Part shown: piece after piece, positions 30,516 to 39,136 of the stretch
Numbering within the stretch: position 1 is the first letter of the stretch
How the letters are laid out: each line of letters opens with the position of its first letter
Virus record (IMG/VR): IMGVR_UViG_3300036828_000396
Coordinates: 1-41,205 of that record
Direction: 5' to 3' (one strand)
Source of the DNA: a virus
DNA: 41,205 bases
Translations under genes and position numbers: made by a program
The notes under the pieces: generated by a model
The model's database searches: none
Told to the model about the DNA's origin: nothing
Seen by the model: the letters and a program-made list of their open reading frames with translations, nothing else

Positions 30516-31031
30516 TCAGCTTCCCGGCATTGGTGTCGAGGGCATCGGTGCGGGCGCGGGTCCGGCGGGCTGGTCGGGACTGGCTCCCGGCTGCGGCCGT
30601 TGCTGCCCGGCGATGCGCGATAACATCGCGTTCTTGACCACGTTTTGCAACAAATCCTGCAGTTGGGTGCGCTGCACACCAAGCGCGGGCGAGCCCTGCG
30701 GCAGGTGGCGACTGATGCGCTGCAGTCCGCGCAGCACGTCCTGATAGGCTGGGTGGCCCAGGAGGCCGGGCAGGGCTTGGTTCATCATGGCAACGGCCTG
30801 CATCAGCATGGTCATCGAGCTTGCCTGATCACCGGGACCGGGCGCGCTGACCTGTTGGCCGCGTTGCCGGTTGGCGAGCGCCGCTATGATGGGTCCGCCG
30901 CCGCCAGGAGGAGCACCGCCAGGACCGCCGCCGCCAGGAGGGCCTGCACCAGGGGGTCCACCAGGAGCGCCGCCACCACTGGGAGGTCCGCCCTCTTCCG
31001 CCGCGTCCTGCTGACTGTCCAAAAATGACAT
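30516..31031 (-). CDS. Gly/Pro-rich head protein
   Basis: 171 residues. Residues about 14-48 are a GGPPG-type low-complexity stretch; about 70-140 are helical (SMTMLMQAVAMMNQALPGLLG and LQDLLQNVVKNAMLSRIAG), and the end is Pro-rich. It follows the portal after a stable intergenic hairpin. Possibly a portal-associated or scaffold accessory protein. Confidence 0.5.
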   Translation of the reverse strand: MSFLDSQQDAAEEGGPPSGGGAPGGPPGAGPPGGGGPGGAPPGGGGPIIAALANRQRGQQVSAPGPGDQASSMTMLMQAVAMMNQALPGLLGHPAYQDVLRGLQRISRHLPQGSPALGVQRTQLQDLLQNVVKNAMLSRIAGQQRPQPGASPDQPAGPAPAPMPSTPMPGS

Positions 31032-31048
31032 GGTCGCCTCTTAAGGAT

Positions 31049-31092
31049 GCCGCCCCCGTCTCGCAGGGGGCCGGAGGGACAACGGGGGCGGC
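31049..31092 (-). promoter_or_regulatory. 11-bp perfect hairpin between portal and next gene
   Basis: GCCGCCCCCGT (31049-31059) and ACGGGGGCGGC (31082-31092) are exact inverted copies around a 22-base loop. No T-run follows on the minus strand, so it is more likely an RNA-stability or attenuation element in the late transcript than a full terminator. Confidence 0.45.
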
Positions 31093-31148
31093 GGGTGCTT
31101 CCGGGTTGTCGGGGGGGCGAGAACGGGAAGCAACAACAAGCTACACCT

Positions 31149-32870
31149 CTAACCGCGCCGCCGTCTACCTCCTCCGCGCCCCTGCTGCCGATTGGGCAGC
31201 TGCAGCACGTCGCGCATGGTTTCCTTGGCCTCTTCCTGCTGCGCGGCCTGTGCCTGCTGCTTTTTGCGCTGCCGCAAGCGTGACAACAATAGCTCGGCAC
31301 CGGGCGGGTGCAGCATGTGGATCAGGTCCTCGCTGTCGATGGCTTGGGCGCGGGCGAGGGCAATGGCGACTTGGCGGTTGTCTTCGGCGAAGGCCGGGCT
31401 CGCCGAGTGGCTGTCCACCTGGATTTGAAAGTCGTCGGGGATTTCGTGCAGGGTGAACTCGATCTTGCTGTCGCCCGTCGTGTAAATGTGGGCGTCCATT
31501 GCCTGCATGATGCGCAGCGCGAGATAGCCGCTCTCGGCCAGCTGGCGCTCGATGCGCGCGGCTTGATCAATCAGGCGCGGGGTCGAGGTGCGCACCAGGG
31601 TTTGCGCGTGAACGCCGGCCCGCACGCCGGGCTCGCCCTGGCCGGACATGACCGGGGTAAAACCGGCCGCCTCGTCAAACAGCTGGAACAGAAATTGTAG
31701 TTCCTCCAGGTAATTCGGCGGTGGCGCGTCGAGCATCTTTGTGGCTTTGGCGTTCGGGTTTGGATCGTTGATGAAACCACCCTCGTTGATGATTTTGAAA
31801 TATTGCTCCTCGGTGATTGAGGTGAACCCGCTGAATACCTGCGGCGCGCGCGAATTTCTTTCCCAGGCCACCTGATTGTCACGCATGCGTCTGTTAAGCA
31901 CGTCTTGCAGCATCTGCACGTCGGCAATCCAGGACCGGCCCCAGAAATAGCCGGGGGTCGGCTGCGCCTGTACCTTCACGAACGGATGGCGGCCGGGGAT
32001 TTTGCTGATATTGCGACGGGTGTTTTCGCCCTCGATGATGATAGGGTCGTCGCCGTAAATGAATTGGATGGTCGTATAGTCGCCGTCGCGGTCGCGGTCT
32101 TTGACCCAAAGCTCGCAGTGCTTGACGGTCGGGGTCAGCTTGCGATTTGGCCGCCACGGCGTGGGCACGGGAAACACGTTGACGATGCCCGCCGCCTCGG
32201 AGCGCGGCGAACTGCCGACGTCGCCCAGGGGCTGTAATCCACCGACAACCATCTGATGAAAATACGAAGGTGCCTGCTCCGCGTCCCGGTCGCTGCGGCG
32301 GCTCGCCTCGATTTCGTCCATGATTTCGCGGCGGCGCGGATGGTTCTGCAGAATGGAGCGCAAGCGGCTGATGGTGGGATAGCTGACGTGGCAGAACGCC
32401 TCCTGCTCGTCCAGCGACATGGTCGTCTCGCCAAGCACGCCGAAATTTTGCGGATGGATTTGCCCGACGTTGAAGCTGTGGTCCTCGGTCGGAATGTGTT
32501 TGAGGATAGCTGAGCCGTTGATCAGCGACCACACAACGGTCTCGGCAAAGGTCACGTCGCTGTCGGTGTTGCGATAGTCGGCCGAGAGTTTTTCCGAGAC
32601 CAGCTGGGCTCGTTCCAGCACGCTATCGTCCTGGCTGGTGTCGTAGACCATGGCAAACCGCACGTCGGTCGGCTGCATCAGAAACCCGGCCAGCTTGTCG
32701 ATGAATGGCTTGGTTTTGTTGTAGATCGCGGCGCGATTGTCCCAGGTGCCCTGATAGTAATACTGAGCGCCGCGCGTGTAGATCATGCCGCGCTCTTCGG
32801 ACGAGGCCATGCACTCGTCGGTCAGTTCCTTGACCCAGAGCCCCAGGTCTTTGTCAGGAATGCGCAGCAT
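31149..32870 (-). CDS. Portal protein
   Basis: 573 residues. The order LAGFLMQPTDVRFAM, an extended beta region with HCELWVKDRDRDGDYTTIQFIYGDDPIIIEG, then WIADVQMLQDVLNRRMRDNQVAWERN (stem helix), LFDEAAGFTPVMSGQGEPGVRAGVHAQTLVRTSTPRL (crown-side helices) fits a podovirus-type portal. The C-terminus is Arg/Gln-rich. It is 2.9 kb downstream of the large terminase start in the same operon. The portal forms the 12-mer DNA channel. Confidence 0.8.
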   Translation of the reverse strand: MLRIPDKDLGLWVKELTDECMASSEERGMIYTRGAQYYYQGTWDNRAAIYNKTKPFIDKLAGFLMQPTDVRFAMVYDTSQDDSVLERAQLVSEKLSADYRNTDSDVTFAETVVWSLINGSAILKHIPTEDHSFNVGQIHPQNFGVLGETTMSLDEQEAFCHVSYPTISRLRSILQNHPRRREIMDEIEASRRSDRDAEQAPSYFHQMVVGGLQPLGDVGSSPRSEAAGIVNVFPVPTPWRPNRKLTPTVKHCELWVKDRDRDGDYTTIQFIYGDDPIIIEGENTRRNISKIPGRHPFVKVQAQPTPGYFWGRSWIADVQMLQDVLNRRMRDNQVAWERNSRAPQVFSGFTSITEEQYFKIINEGGFINDPNPNAKATKMLDAPPPNYLEELQFLFQLFDEAAGFTPVMSGQGEPGVRAGVHAQTLVRTSTPRLIDQAARIERQLAESGYLALRIMQAMDAHIYTTGDSKIEFTLHEIPDDFQIQVDSHSASPAFAEDNRQVAIALARAQAIDSEDLIHMLHPPGAELLLSRLRQRKKQQAQAAQQEEAKETMRDVLQLPNRQQGRGGGRRRRG

Positions 32871-33090
32871 CTTGCCACTCTTTCTCGCCCGCGCGCCATT
32901 CGACTTCGCGATGGATGGCGTTTAGCTGAACAACGATATTCTCGCTGTGCATCTTACTTTTGTCGAGCCGGTTCATCCACTGCCACAACGTGGCCTCGTA
33001 GCGGATTAGTTCGGCCATCGTCATGCGGGTGATGTGTTCCTGCAGGGTCGAGACGCGGGCGCGGGTCCGATTGCGCAAAAGGATGGGCAT
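32854..33090 (-). CDS. Small helical protein upstream of portal
   Basis: 78 residues from the ATG in a TGATG overlap. Basic N-terminus (MPILLRNRTRAR) then helices with a WQWMNRLDKSK and HREVEWRAGEKEWQ pattern. It overlaps the portal start by 17 bases. Unknown; possibly a small packaging accessory. Confidence 0.55.
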   Translation of the reverse strand: MPILLRNRTRARVSTLQEHITRMTMAELIRYEATLWQWMNRLDKSKMHSENIVVQLNAIHREVEWRAGEKEWQDAAHS

Positions 33091-33554
33091 CACCACACGC
33101 GCATAGCTCGTTTTTTGCTTGCCTCGATCAGGTCGGGTTGCTCGCCGCTCTTGAGCATCTTCTGCAAGGTGTCCACGCCGGAAAAGCCGCCGTTGGCCAT
33201 GCGCGTCTGGCGGCCAAGGGCCATTGCCTGCTGCAGCACCTCGCCGGTCGCGCCCCAGGCGGACGTCTGCGCCGGGTTGCCCTGGTCCTTGTAGCGCACC
33301 TTCGGTGTGCCGCCGCGCCGGGTGTCGTGCTGCATGTCGGCCACGCCGTAGTCCTCGGCGGCAATGGTTTCGGCCAGCTGGACCGCCTTACCGACCGTCG
33401 AGCCGCCGATGGCGAACGGCTTGAACTCCTGTTGCATGGACGCGGCGGCGCAGTGCGGACACTCGGGCGGCGGGTCGTCGGCTTGTTCCAAGGTCAGGGT
33501 AACCTCGATGAAATTGCCGCAGTCGTTGCAGCCGTAGGTTCTAACGATTGGCAT
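33090..33554 (-). CDS. Zinc-ribbon late protein
   Basis: 154 residues. The N-terminus carries a zinc ribbon: GCNDCGNFIEVTLTLEQ...PECPHCAAA (four Cys, about residues 9-36). The rest is helical with a basic end (EASKKRAMRVW). It lies between terminase and portal; similar zinc-ribbon proteins in that place are common in phages. DNA or packaging-complex contact is plausible. Confidence 0.55.
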   Translation of the reverse strand: MPIVRTYGCNDCGNFIEVTLTLEQADDPPPECPHCAAASMQQEFKPFAIGGSTVGKAVQLAETIAAEDYGVADMQHDTRRGGTPKVRYKDQGNPAQTSAWGATGEVLQQAMALGRQTRMANGGFSGVDTLQKMLKSGEQPDLIEASKKRAMRVW

Positions 33555-33786
33555 TTCGTCTACCCTCGTCGTAGCCGCGCATTAAGGCATTAGCGAACCA
33601 GGAAACCATCCACATTTCGTCTATGTCGTGCCCCTGTTTCTTAGCAATCTTGCAAAATGCTGCCGCCCAGTCGCGCGCGTCGAAAGATGGTAGAGGCCAG
33701 TCGGGTCGTTCATGCGGTGGCGTGTTAGCGTGCTCGCGTTCAAACTCCGCGTGGTCGCCATTGAAAATTATGGGGTATCCGGTCAT
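33541..33786 (-). CDS. Small hypothetical protein after terminase
   Basis: 81 residues; the ATG overlaps the terminase stop (TGATG). Aromatic and acidic, with a helical C-terminal half (MWMVSWFANALMRGYDEG). Overlaps the next gene by 14 bases. No family recognised. Confidence 0.55.
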   Translation of the reverse strand: MTGYPIIFNGDHAEFEREHANTPPHERPDWPLPSFDARDWAAAFCKIAKKQGHDIDEMWMVSWFANALMRGYDEGRRNANR

Positions 33787-35579
33787 CAGAACCGTTCCTT
33801 GCGTTCGCGCGATTTTCTATTGATCATAGACATGTGGGAACTGAACGCAAAACTGAGCACGGTTCCCATGTCCTGCGGGGGTCTGTCGCCCTTGACCGAG
33901 TCCCAGGTCAGATTGCGCGCGACCAGCATTGGCCGCCGCCATTCGACCCAGGCATGATGCGCGAGCACCAATGCAGACACTAGGTCGTCATTTTCGCCCG
34001 TATCGGGTCCGGCCCCGATCCATCCATCGTCTTCGACTACTGCTTGCATTTGTTGTATCAGCTTCGGCGATCTTATTTCCAGGCGGCGCAGCATCAGGCT
34101 ATCGCGCAACTCACTATAGACTTGATACTTATTGTCAGCATTGGCCTTCCATGCGATCACGTTTCCCGCACCTCCCAAAGTATCTGGCCTTTTGTATAGA
34201 AACCACCGTACCGCCCCAATCAGGTTTAAGATGTTTTCTGTACCCGGCTCCCCTTGCAAAATGCCGCGCTCGGCCAATTGTCGAAGGTTTCTGACTTCCG
34301 GCAATACGGCCGCCCCAACACCAGTAACTTCCAGATTGGCAATGTGATCCTGATACGCGCCCGCAAGGTGCGCCAGCACCCAGGCGAGTTGGTAGGTCAT
34401 CGGGTGATTTGATTGGAACTCTGCGACCTGCACAACGCGGTCGGAATAACAACGCAAAACCTGGATGGCGTGATCGTCGCTATCACCGCCACCACCGCCG
34501 CTCGGGTCAACGCCAATGACATAGATGCCTTTCGGCTCTGGCGGTTCCCAAATCTTGAGCATGGCGGTTTCCGGCTTGTCTACCTGATCAATGCGCGATG
34601 ACAGAAATTTTTCGTCAAATGTGTATTTGTAGCCGCGATAGGGCGGGCTCGGTGCGAGTTGTTCGGCGATTTCCAGGGTGCGCTGTGCCGGGAAAAACCC
34701 GGACCCGGACGCGATGAAGCATTCGGTTTCGGTCCAGGGATAGTGGCGCAACATGTATTCTTCGGCTTTGAACTCGCTTTCCCGCCGCCACCACGCGATC
34801 TGTTCCGGTTTGATGATGTAGTTGTAGTGCTCCTTGACGTAGCGGGCGCGGGTGATCTCTTCGGCGGTGAGGGTGCCGTCCCAGTAGATTTTGTAGTCGG
34901 GATCGGTTTTTGGGATGGAGTAGGTGGGCTGTGCCCAGAAGCCAATGAAAATGAACCGCATGTGGCGGTCCATCTTGGCTTGCTGGCAGAAGTTGTAGAA
35001 ATAATTAAATCCGTTGGCGATGCTCTCCCAGAGGTACAGGCGGTGCGGGTTCTGGCGGGCGAGCGAGGCCTTCAGGCTTTCAACACCGGCCAGAGATTTC
35101 CATTGCGAGCATTCGGTCGCGTGCAGCATGTTGATGGCGCGGCTCGCGCCCAGGTCGGGATTGTTTGCGGCGGCCAGAAGATCAATTACGGATCGATTGG
35201 CAAAGGCGAGGCCGTTACGGTTGTTTTGCGTCAGCTTGTGCTCGGGGGTGCGCCATTCCGGCGGCAAAGTTTCAAGCAGGCTTGCAAAAATGCGACGCAG
35301 CCGTTCAAGATTATCAGTCCGGTCAGCGATAATAGCCCCCTGAACCCCAGGATTTGCCAGAGCCCAAAATAGCTCCACGACGGAGCAAACAGTTGTGATT
35401 GCGACTTGCCTGCATTTGAGAATGACGAACTCATGAACGCCTTCGTTCAATCCTTTGGAAACCGCGTCAATGACGAGACGCTGGGACAGCCACGGCTCGA
35501 TCCGCGACCGTCCCAACTCTTTTGTATCGACCTCAACTGACGTTAGTAGATCGTAAATTCCCTGGCGTACTGTTGGCAC
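33786..35579 (-). CDS. terL: Terminase large subunit
   Basis: 597 residues, GTG start with GGAG 8 bases upstream. ATPase: deviant Walker A KCRQVAITT (55-63), typical of the class whose motif is R-x-x-G/A-x-T/S, and Walker B-type NMLHATE (E156). Nuclease: GVDPSGG (D358) with a DSDDH cluster (366-370) and a late NDD (about 548) giving the RNase H-like metal triad. It packages DNA through the portal. The start lies 46 bases inside the preceding small gene. Confidence 0.9.
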   Translation of the reverse strand: MPTVRQGIYDLLTSVEVDTKELGRSRIEPWLSQRLVIDAVSKGLNEGVHEFVILKCRQVAITTVCSVVELFWALANPGVQGAIIADRTDNLERLRRIFASLLETLPPEWRTPEHKLTQNNRNGLAFANRSVIDLLAAANNPDLGASRAINMLHATECSQWKSLAGVESLKASLARQNPHRLYLWESIANGFNYFYNFCQQAKMDRHMRFIFIGFWAQPTYSIPKTDPDYKIYWDGTLTAEEITRARYVKEHYNYIIKPEQIAWWRRESEFKAEEYMLRHYPWTETECFIASGSGFFPAQRTLEIAEQLAPSPPYRGYKYTFDEKFLSSRIDQVDKPETAMLKIWEPPEPKGIYVIGVDPSGGGGGDSDDHAIQVLRCYSDRVVQVAEFQSNHPMTYQLAWVLAHLAGAYQDHIANLEVTGVGAAVLPEVRNLRQLAERGILQGEPGTENILNLIGAVRWFLYKRPDTLGGAGNVIAWKANADNKYQVYSELRDSLMLRRLEIRSPKLIQQMQAVVEDDGWIGAGPDTGENDDLVSALVLAHHAWVEWRRPMLVARNLTWDSVKGDRPPQDMGTVLSFAFSSHMSMINRKSRERKERF

Positions 35580-35859
35580 TGTCCGGCTCCGGGAGCGCTG
35601 GCACCGGCTTTACGTTAGCGTAACCGTCACCGTCGCGTCGAGGCCAGCGGCCGGACATGAGGCTTCCGGGCGGGATGGTCGAGATGGAGCGCGAGGCGTT
35701 TTCGACCGCAGCTTGCCGCGCCTCGATGGTTTTGATTTCGAGCAGGCTTGCGGCTTTCACCGCGTCGAGCTTTTGGCTCATGGCCTTTAGTTCATCCAGA
35801 ATGGCCGCAAGCCGCTGGTCTACGACCTGGGCGATTATGTCAACGGGGGTCTCGGGCAT
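35533..35859 (-). CDS. Small protein upstream of terminase, possible small subunit
   Basis: 108 residues: a helical, coiled-coil-like N-terminal half (DIIAQVVDQRLAAILDELKAMSQKLDAVKAASLLEIKTIEARQAAVENA) and a disordered Pro-rich end. It lacks a clear HTH, so a small-terminase role rests only on position. Overlaps the large subunit by 47 bases. Confidence 0.45.
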   Translation of the reverse strand: MPETPVDIIAQVVDQRLAAILDELKAMSQKLDAVKAASLLEIKTIEARQAAVENASRSISTIPPGSLMSGRWPRRDGDGYANVKPVPALPEPDSANSTPGNLRSTNVS

Positions 35860-35934
35860 TGTCGGGGGTTCCTTTCGTGTGCTATACGCGCTTACTCGGT
35901 CTCAAACGATGGGACTTCGTGGGTTACTTCGCGC

Positions 35935-35980
35935 ACCGCCGCCCTTGGTTGCTCTCCGGGGGCGGCGGTTTCTATTTTAC
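35935..35980 (+). terminator. Perfect 10-bp hairpin, terminator-like on the plus strand
   Basis: ACCGCCGCCC (35935-35944) and GGGCGGCGGT (35960-35969) pair across 15 bases, and TTCTATTTTA follows on the plus strand. On the minus strand it separates the zinc-binding gene from the terminase block without a T-run, so it may protect the late operon from antisense transcription or shape its leader. Confidence 0.45.
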
Positions 35981-36390
35981 GATGCTACCGTTTTCCTCGT
36001 TTTCTTCCAGGCGTTAGTTGCCCATCCGGCCCTGGCTGCGGAGCGGCCCAAGGCCATCTCGCAATCGTTGTTGCAGAAGAACTCATTGACGTAGGACTCG
36101 CCGTCCCAGGTTGTGTAACTGTAGACGGTACGGCGACCGCTTACCCGTCGCACAATCCGCTTGTCGTAAATCTCACCAGGGTTAAGGTCTTCGTAGCTTT
36201 CATTCTCATAGTGATACTTGACCGACACGATCCGCTCATTGGTTCGTTTCTGTAGGCTTTCACGCGACACAAGATCAGCATCAAAATCGCGATGCTTACC
36301 CATCGGGTGATTGACGTAGTGGTGGGTCGTATATTTGCGGATCGGTTTGCCGCACCAACGGCAATAGGGTTGCTCAGGGCTCTTGAACAT
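35977..36390 (-). CDS. Zinc-binding hypothetical protein, first gene of the late block
   Basis: 137 residues from the ATG at 36390 with CAGGAGAGC upstream; a longer ORF to 36429 is less likely. CRWCGKP near the N-terminus and CNNDCEMALG near the C-terminus could form one zinc site across the fold. The middle is beta-rich (IVSVKYHYENESYEDL, VRRVSGRRTVYSYTTW). Phased A-tracts lie just upstream. Confidence 0.6.
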   Translation of the reverse strand: MFKSPEQPYCRWCGKPIRKYTTHHYVNHPMGKHRDFDADLVSRESLQKRTNERIVSVKYHYENESYEDLNPGEIYDKRIVRRVSGRRTVYSYTTWDGESYVNEFFCNNDCEMALGRSAARAGWATNAWKKTRKTVAS

Positions 36391-36404
36391 GCTTTGCTCT
36401 CCTG

Positions 36405-36470
36405 TATCCGTTTTGTTCCAGTTTGCCACAATTTGGCCTTAATTTTTTTTGGGATTTTTTTGGATTTTTT
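36405..36470 (-). promoter_or_regulatory. Phased A-tracts and candidate promoter upstream of the late block
   Basis: On the minus strand A-runs of 6, 7 and 8 (complement of T-runs at 36465-36470, 36455-36461 and 36443-36450) are centred about 10 bp apart, the spacing that bends DNA and can act as an UP element. Just downstream a weak TTGTGG, 17 bases, GATACA pair lies before AGGAGAGC. A strong promoter for the leftward late genes is a reasonable inference. Confidence 0.45.
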
Positions 36471-36489
36471 CGGCCTTTTGTGATGGGGC

Positions 36490-36535
36490 TGGGGGAAGGG
36501 CCACGGGTTAAGAGGCCACCCGTGGCCCGATTGCG
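36490..36535 (-). repeat. Linker stem-loop, diverged copy after the 36536 gene
   Basis: GGGCCACGGGT and ACCCGTGGCCC (36498-36508, 36518-36528) form a perfect 11-bp stem, 8 bases after the gene's stop codon. On the minus strand GGGCCACGG, CTTAACC and GCCCTTCC occur in the same order as in the linkers near 39.2-40.3 kb, so this is a diverged member of that family with a better-paired stem. Confidence 0.6.
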
Positions 36536-37057
36536 TCAGGACTTGTTCAGATTGACTACGTTGTCGGTGCTCTCCTCCCGTGGCTGATCAACCTTTAGAA
36601 ATTTCGCGAGGATTTCCATTCCGTTTTTGTTGATTTCGATAGTGTTATAGTAATCAAGCCGAAATGGTTCGTCGCGAGCGTAGCGAGGTATACCGTCGTA
36701 TCGTTCCTTCACCTTTTCAGGCTTGGGCACCCCGACCAACTTGCAGAACGCGACGAAGATTGCTTCGGCGCGATCTGTCCTTTGCTTCGCGGCAAGCTCG
36801 GCCGCGTCCCGCTGCTGTTTTTCTTTTGCGGCAAGCTCGGCCTGTTCCTTGTAGTCGCCGATCAGATTGGCGGGCTCAAACGAACATTTGTAACCCGCCG
36901 GATGACCGGCCACCGCGTCCACCAACTCGCCGTCGATTGTGGTTGATGTACCACTCATGTTGCGTTTTGTGTTGGTCGCCAACACTCTGTAGCGCGCAAG
37001 CTCGCCGCCAACTCGCACAGCATAGGTATCGCCAACTTTTATTTTGTTGGTTTGCAT
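36536..37057 (-). CDS. Hypothetical early-type protein with coiled coil
   Basis: 173 residues from the ATG at 37057 (GGAGGG upstream). N-terminal beta part (KIKVGDTYAVRVGGELARYRVLATNTKRN) may be a small barrel; the middle is a charged helix (EQAELAAKEKQQRDAAELAAKQRTDRAEAI); the end is polar. Follows the previous gene within 2 bases. Function unknown. Confidence 0.6.
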   Translation of the reverse strand: MQTNKIKVGDTYAVRVGGELARYRVLATNTKRNMSGTSTTIDGELVDAVAGHPAGYKCSFEPANLIGDYKEQAELAAKEKQQRDAAELAAKQRTDRAEAIFVAFCKLVGVPKPEKVKERYDGIPRYARDEPFRLDYYNTIEINKNGMEILAKFLKVDQPREESTDNVVNLNKS

Positions 37058-37058
37058 A

Positions 37059-37286
37059 TCACCGCCCTCCACTCAGCAATGCGCGCTTGCCCTCGCTGGT
37101 GACCTCGATCACCTCGGGCACACATGCCGCGATGAACCGCTCGCGACTGAAATGCGGATTGTCGCGGCCGAACATCTCAACATACTTCTGAATGTGAACG
37201 TCGCGTGAAATCACATCCAGCTGACGGATTAGACCAGCGGTCGCTTCATAGTGCCGCCGTGTGTACTTTGGGCTAGATCGTTTCAT
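37059..37286 (-). CDS. Small basic protein
   Basis: 75 residues, AGGAGAGC 7 bases before ATG. Helical and basic with YTRRHYEATAGLIRQLDVISRD and a C-terminal EVTSEGKRALLSGGR. It could be a small DNA-binding protein. It shares its ribosome binding sequence with the other small genes in this block. Confidence 0.55.
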   Translation of the reverse strand: MKRSSPKYTRRHYEATAGLIRQLDVISRDVHIQKYVEMFGRDNPHFSRERFIAACVPEVIEVTSEGKRALLSGGR

Positions 37287-37301
37287 GGGTTTGCTCTCCT
37301 A

Positions 37302-37508
37302 TTAGCTCAGTTTCCACTTGATCTCGGTTTCCCGGCCGCAATGATTGCAAGCCGTGTTGCCGTCAAGTAGCTCGGTCAACCTCCAGTCCTGTAGATGCTC
37401 GGACCAGAGCGCGAATGCTTCCACGCGGACGTCACTACTTCCGCAATGGCTGCAATGCGGGGATGCTTTCTTTTGCATCTCCCGCACTGTCACTTGCTCG
37501 GGTTTCAT
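37302..37508 (-). CDS. Zinc-ribbon protein
   Basis: 68 residues from the ATG at 37508; the longer ORF to 37553 lies within the next gene. CSHCGSSDVRVEAFALW and CNHCGRETEIKW form a classic four-cysteine zinc ribbon (about residues 19-61) with an aromatic middle. Likely a small host-takeover or regulatory protein. Confidence 0.6.
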   Translation of the reverse strand: MKPEQVTVREMQKKASPHCSHCGSSDVRVEAFALWSEHLQDWRLTELLDGNTACNHCGRETEIKWKLS

Positions 37509-37629
37509 GGGGTTTGTTGTCCTTTGCGCGGCACGATTTGAGGTGAGACGCACGCCCCATTGCGTTCCTGGTAATCAGGTGACCGCAAACGGGACACGTT
37601 TCCCGACCGTAGTAAATTTTTTTACCCAT
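37435..37629 (-). CDS. Small C2HC zinc-finger protein
   Basis: 64 residues with a strong AGGAGG before ATG. CPVCGHLITRNAMGRASHLKSC is a C2HC-type finger (about residues 12-33); the C-terminal half is polar. It overlaps the next gene by 74 bp on the same strand, and the good ribosome site argues that both are real. Confidence 0.55.
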   Translation of the reverse strand: MGKKIYYGRETCPVCGHLITRNAMGRASHLKSCRAKDNKPHETRASDSAGDAKESIPALQPLRK

Positions 37630-37798
37630 TGAGTTTTACCCTCCTAGTTGCGAGTTGAGGCGCGAGCCGGTACCCTTGTGCCGGTGGGTCCTACGCCACA
37701 AGCAGGTTACCTTTCGGCTCAGACGCTCGCGCTCGCCTGACTGGGTTGCGGGCAGAATTGCCCGGTTGACGGCGCAACGCGCGCCGTCTGCCGTGCAA

Positions 37799-37975
37799 CT
37801 AGTCGCTATTGTTGAAATTGAGCAATTCATTAAGCATGTCAGCGGTCGGGCGGTAAGGTAGTTCGGACGCCGATAACTTGTTGATGTAATCCTGTAGGGC
37901 ATGCTCCAGAATGCGCCGTTCGATCCGCTCTAGTCGGCCAAATGTGTCGGCCAGTCGCAGCTGATCACGTGTCAT
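37799..37975 (-). CDS. Small helical protein
   Basis: 58 residues, ATG preceded by GATAGGAGAGC. Strongly helical: TFGRLERIERRILEHALQDY then PYRPTADMLNELLNF. It follows a linker-type hairpin. No family recognised; the gene is below common length cut-offs but has the block's standard start signal. Confidence 0.6.
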   Translation of the reverse strand: MTRDQLRLADTFGRLERIERRILEHALQDYINKLSASELPYRPTADMLNELLNFNNSD

Positions 37976-38038
37976 GTTTGCTCTCCTATCGGCACAAGCG
38001 CCGCAAGCTGGCCGGTGTTATCCGGCCAGCTGACTGCG
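37976..38038 (-). repeat. Linker stem-loop upstream of the 37799 gene
   Basis: AGCTGGCCGG (38006-38015) and CCGGCCAGCT (38022-38031) form a 10-bp stem with 6-base loop, followed on the minus strand by GCGCTTGTGCCGATAGGAGAGC and ATG. Same order (stop, stem-loop, conserved CCGATAGGAGAGC) as the linkers at 39-40.5 kb, but with an unrelated stem sequence. Confidence 0.6.
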
Positions 38039-39136
38039 CTAGGCGGCTGCGAGTTGCTGCCACTCGTTGCGGTTCAACTCCACAACCTTGCCGCCGAGAT
38101 ATTCAAGCTCGGTTGCCCGGTCATAGTCGTCTGCATCCTGCGCGCTGCGCGTGATGGCAGCATGCAAGCCGTACTGGTTCAGCTGCCCACCTTCGAGCAG
38201 GTGTTTAAAGATGCTGTTGCGCTCGCCTTCATTCAGGTTGTAGCGCTCCTGAACGACTTCCAGCACCTTGTCTACATTCTCAGCAGGCAGTTTTGCGCCC
38301 GCTGCGGCCGCGAGTTGCTCAACGCGCTTGTCGATCATGGCCGGATCGAACGCGGCCGCGATCACGTCGCGCGCTTGCAGCCACACGGCCTCCATCGTCT
38401 TACGCTTGGCAGCTGACGACAGAACCGCGTCAAGGTCCGACACGTCCATATTGTCGGTGAGAGCATGCCGCGCGCCCACGTGGGTTCGCTTCATGCCGCC
38501 CTTGGCGAACAACGCGAGATTTGTGCAGGCTTGCGTATAGACGCCAGTTTCGATCACAAGACGGCCGAAACCAACTTCTGAGTTGCTCAAAATGACAACT
38601 GGTGCGCATGTGTCGAAAATGTTGTGCGAACCGTCTCCCATCTTGAAGCCTACCGGCACGTCCCGGTACAGCTGTTCGTCAACGGCTTTGATGTACAGCC
38701 GCTTGTCGGTGATCTCGCACGACATGACGTTGAGCTTGCGCTGTGCCAAGATCGGAAGCGCGGCGGAACCAAAATCGAAATTGTCGAACGGCTGGAATTT
38801 GTCCGACAAGAATGCACGCATGCCGCCATCAAGCATGCGGGTCATGCGCACCGCCGGGTTTTTGCGGAACCATGTGTTGACGTTGTTGGCGTACAGTTCC
38901 GGCGTCTCGGCGCGCATCTTGTCCGCATACTTTTGCGGGATGCCGGTGTGCGCCGCGATCTGGTTGTGCGCAATGTCGCCAATGGCGAATGCGCCCTTGT
39001 CTTTCAATTCAACTACCGGACCTTGATCGGACGCGCGGACTTCCATCACGTTGGTGCTGGCGACAAAATCGCGTTTGGTGTTTGCTTGACGTTCGATCTC
39101 AGCGGCCAACTCGCCTAACGTCTTTCCTGTTTTCAT
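38039..39136 (-). CDS. DUF932 phage/plasmid-like protein
   Basis: 365 residues, TTAGGAGAGC before ATG. Characteristic blocks of the DUF932 family are visible: FAIGDIAHNQIAAHTGIPQKYADKM, MRAFLSDKFQPFDNFDFG, LYIKAVDE, VGFGRLVIETGVYTQACTNLA and THVGARHAL. The family is widespread in phages and plasmids and its role is unsettled; an early host-interaction or anti-defence role is suspected. It is the largest gene of the small-gene block. Confidence 0.8.
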   Translation of the reverse strand: MKTGKTLGELAAEIERQANTKRDFVASTNVMEVRASDQGPVVELKDKGAFAIGDIAHNQIAAHTGIPQKYADKMRAETPELYANNVNTWFRKNPAVRMTRMLDGGMRAFLSDKFQPFDNFDFGSAALPILAQRKLNVMSCEITDKRLYIKAVDEQLYRDVPVGFKMGDGSHNIFDTCAPVVILSNSEVGFGRLVIETGVYTQACTNLALFAKGGMKRTHVGARHALTDNMDVSDLDAVLSSAAKRKTMEAVWLQARDVIAAAFDPAMIDKRVEQLAAAAGAKLPAENVDKVLEVVQERYNLNEGERNSIFKHLLEGGQLNQYGLHAAITRSAQDADDYDRATELEYLGGKVVELNRNEWQQLAAA

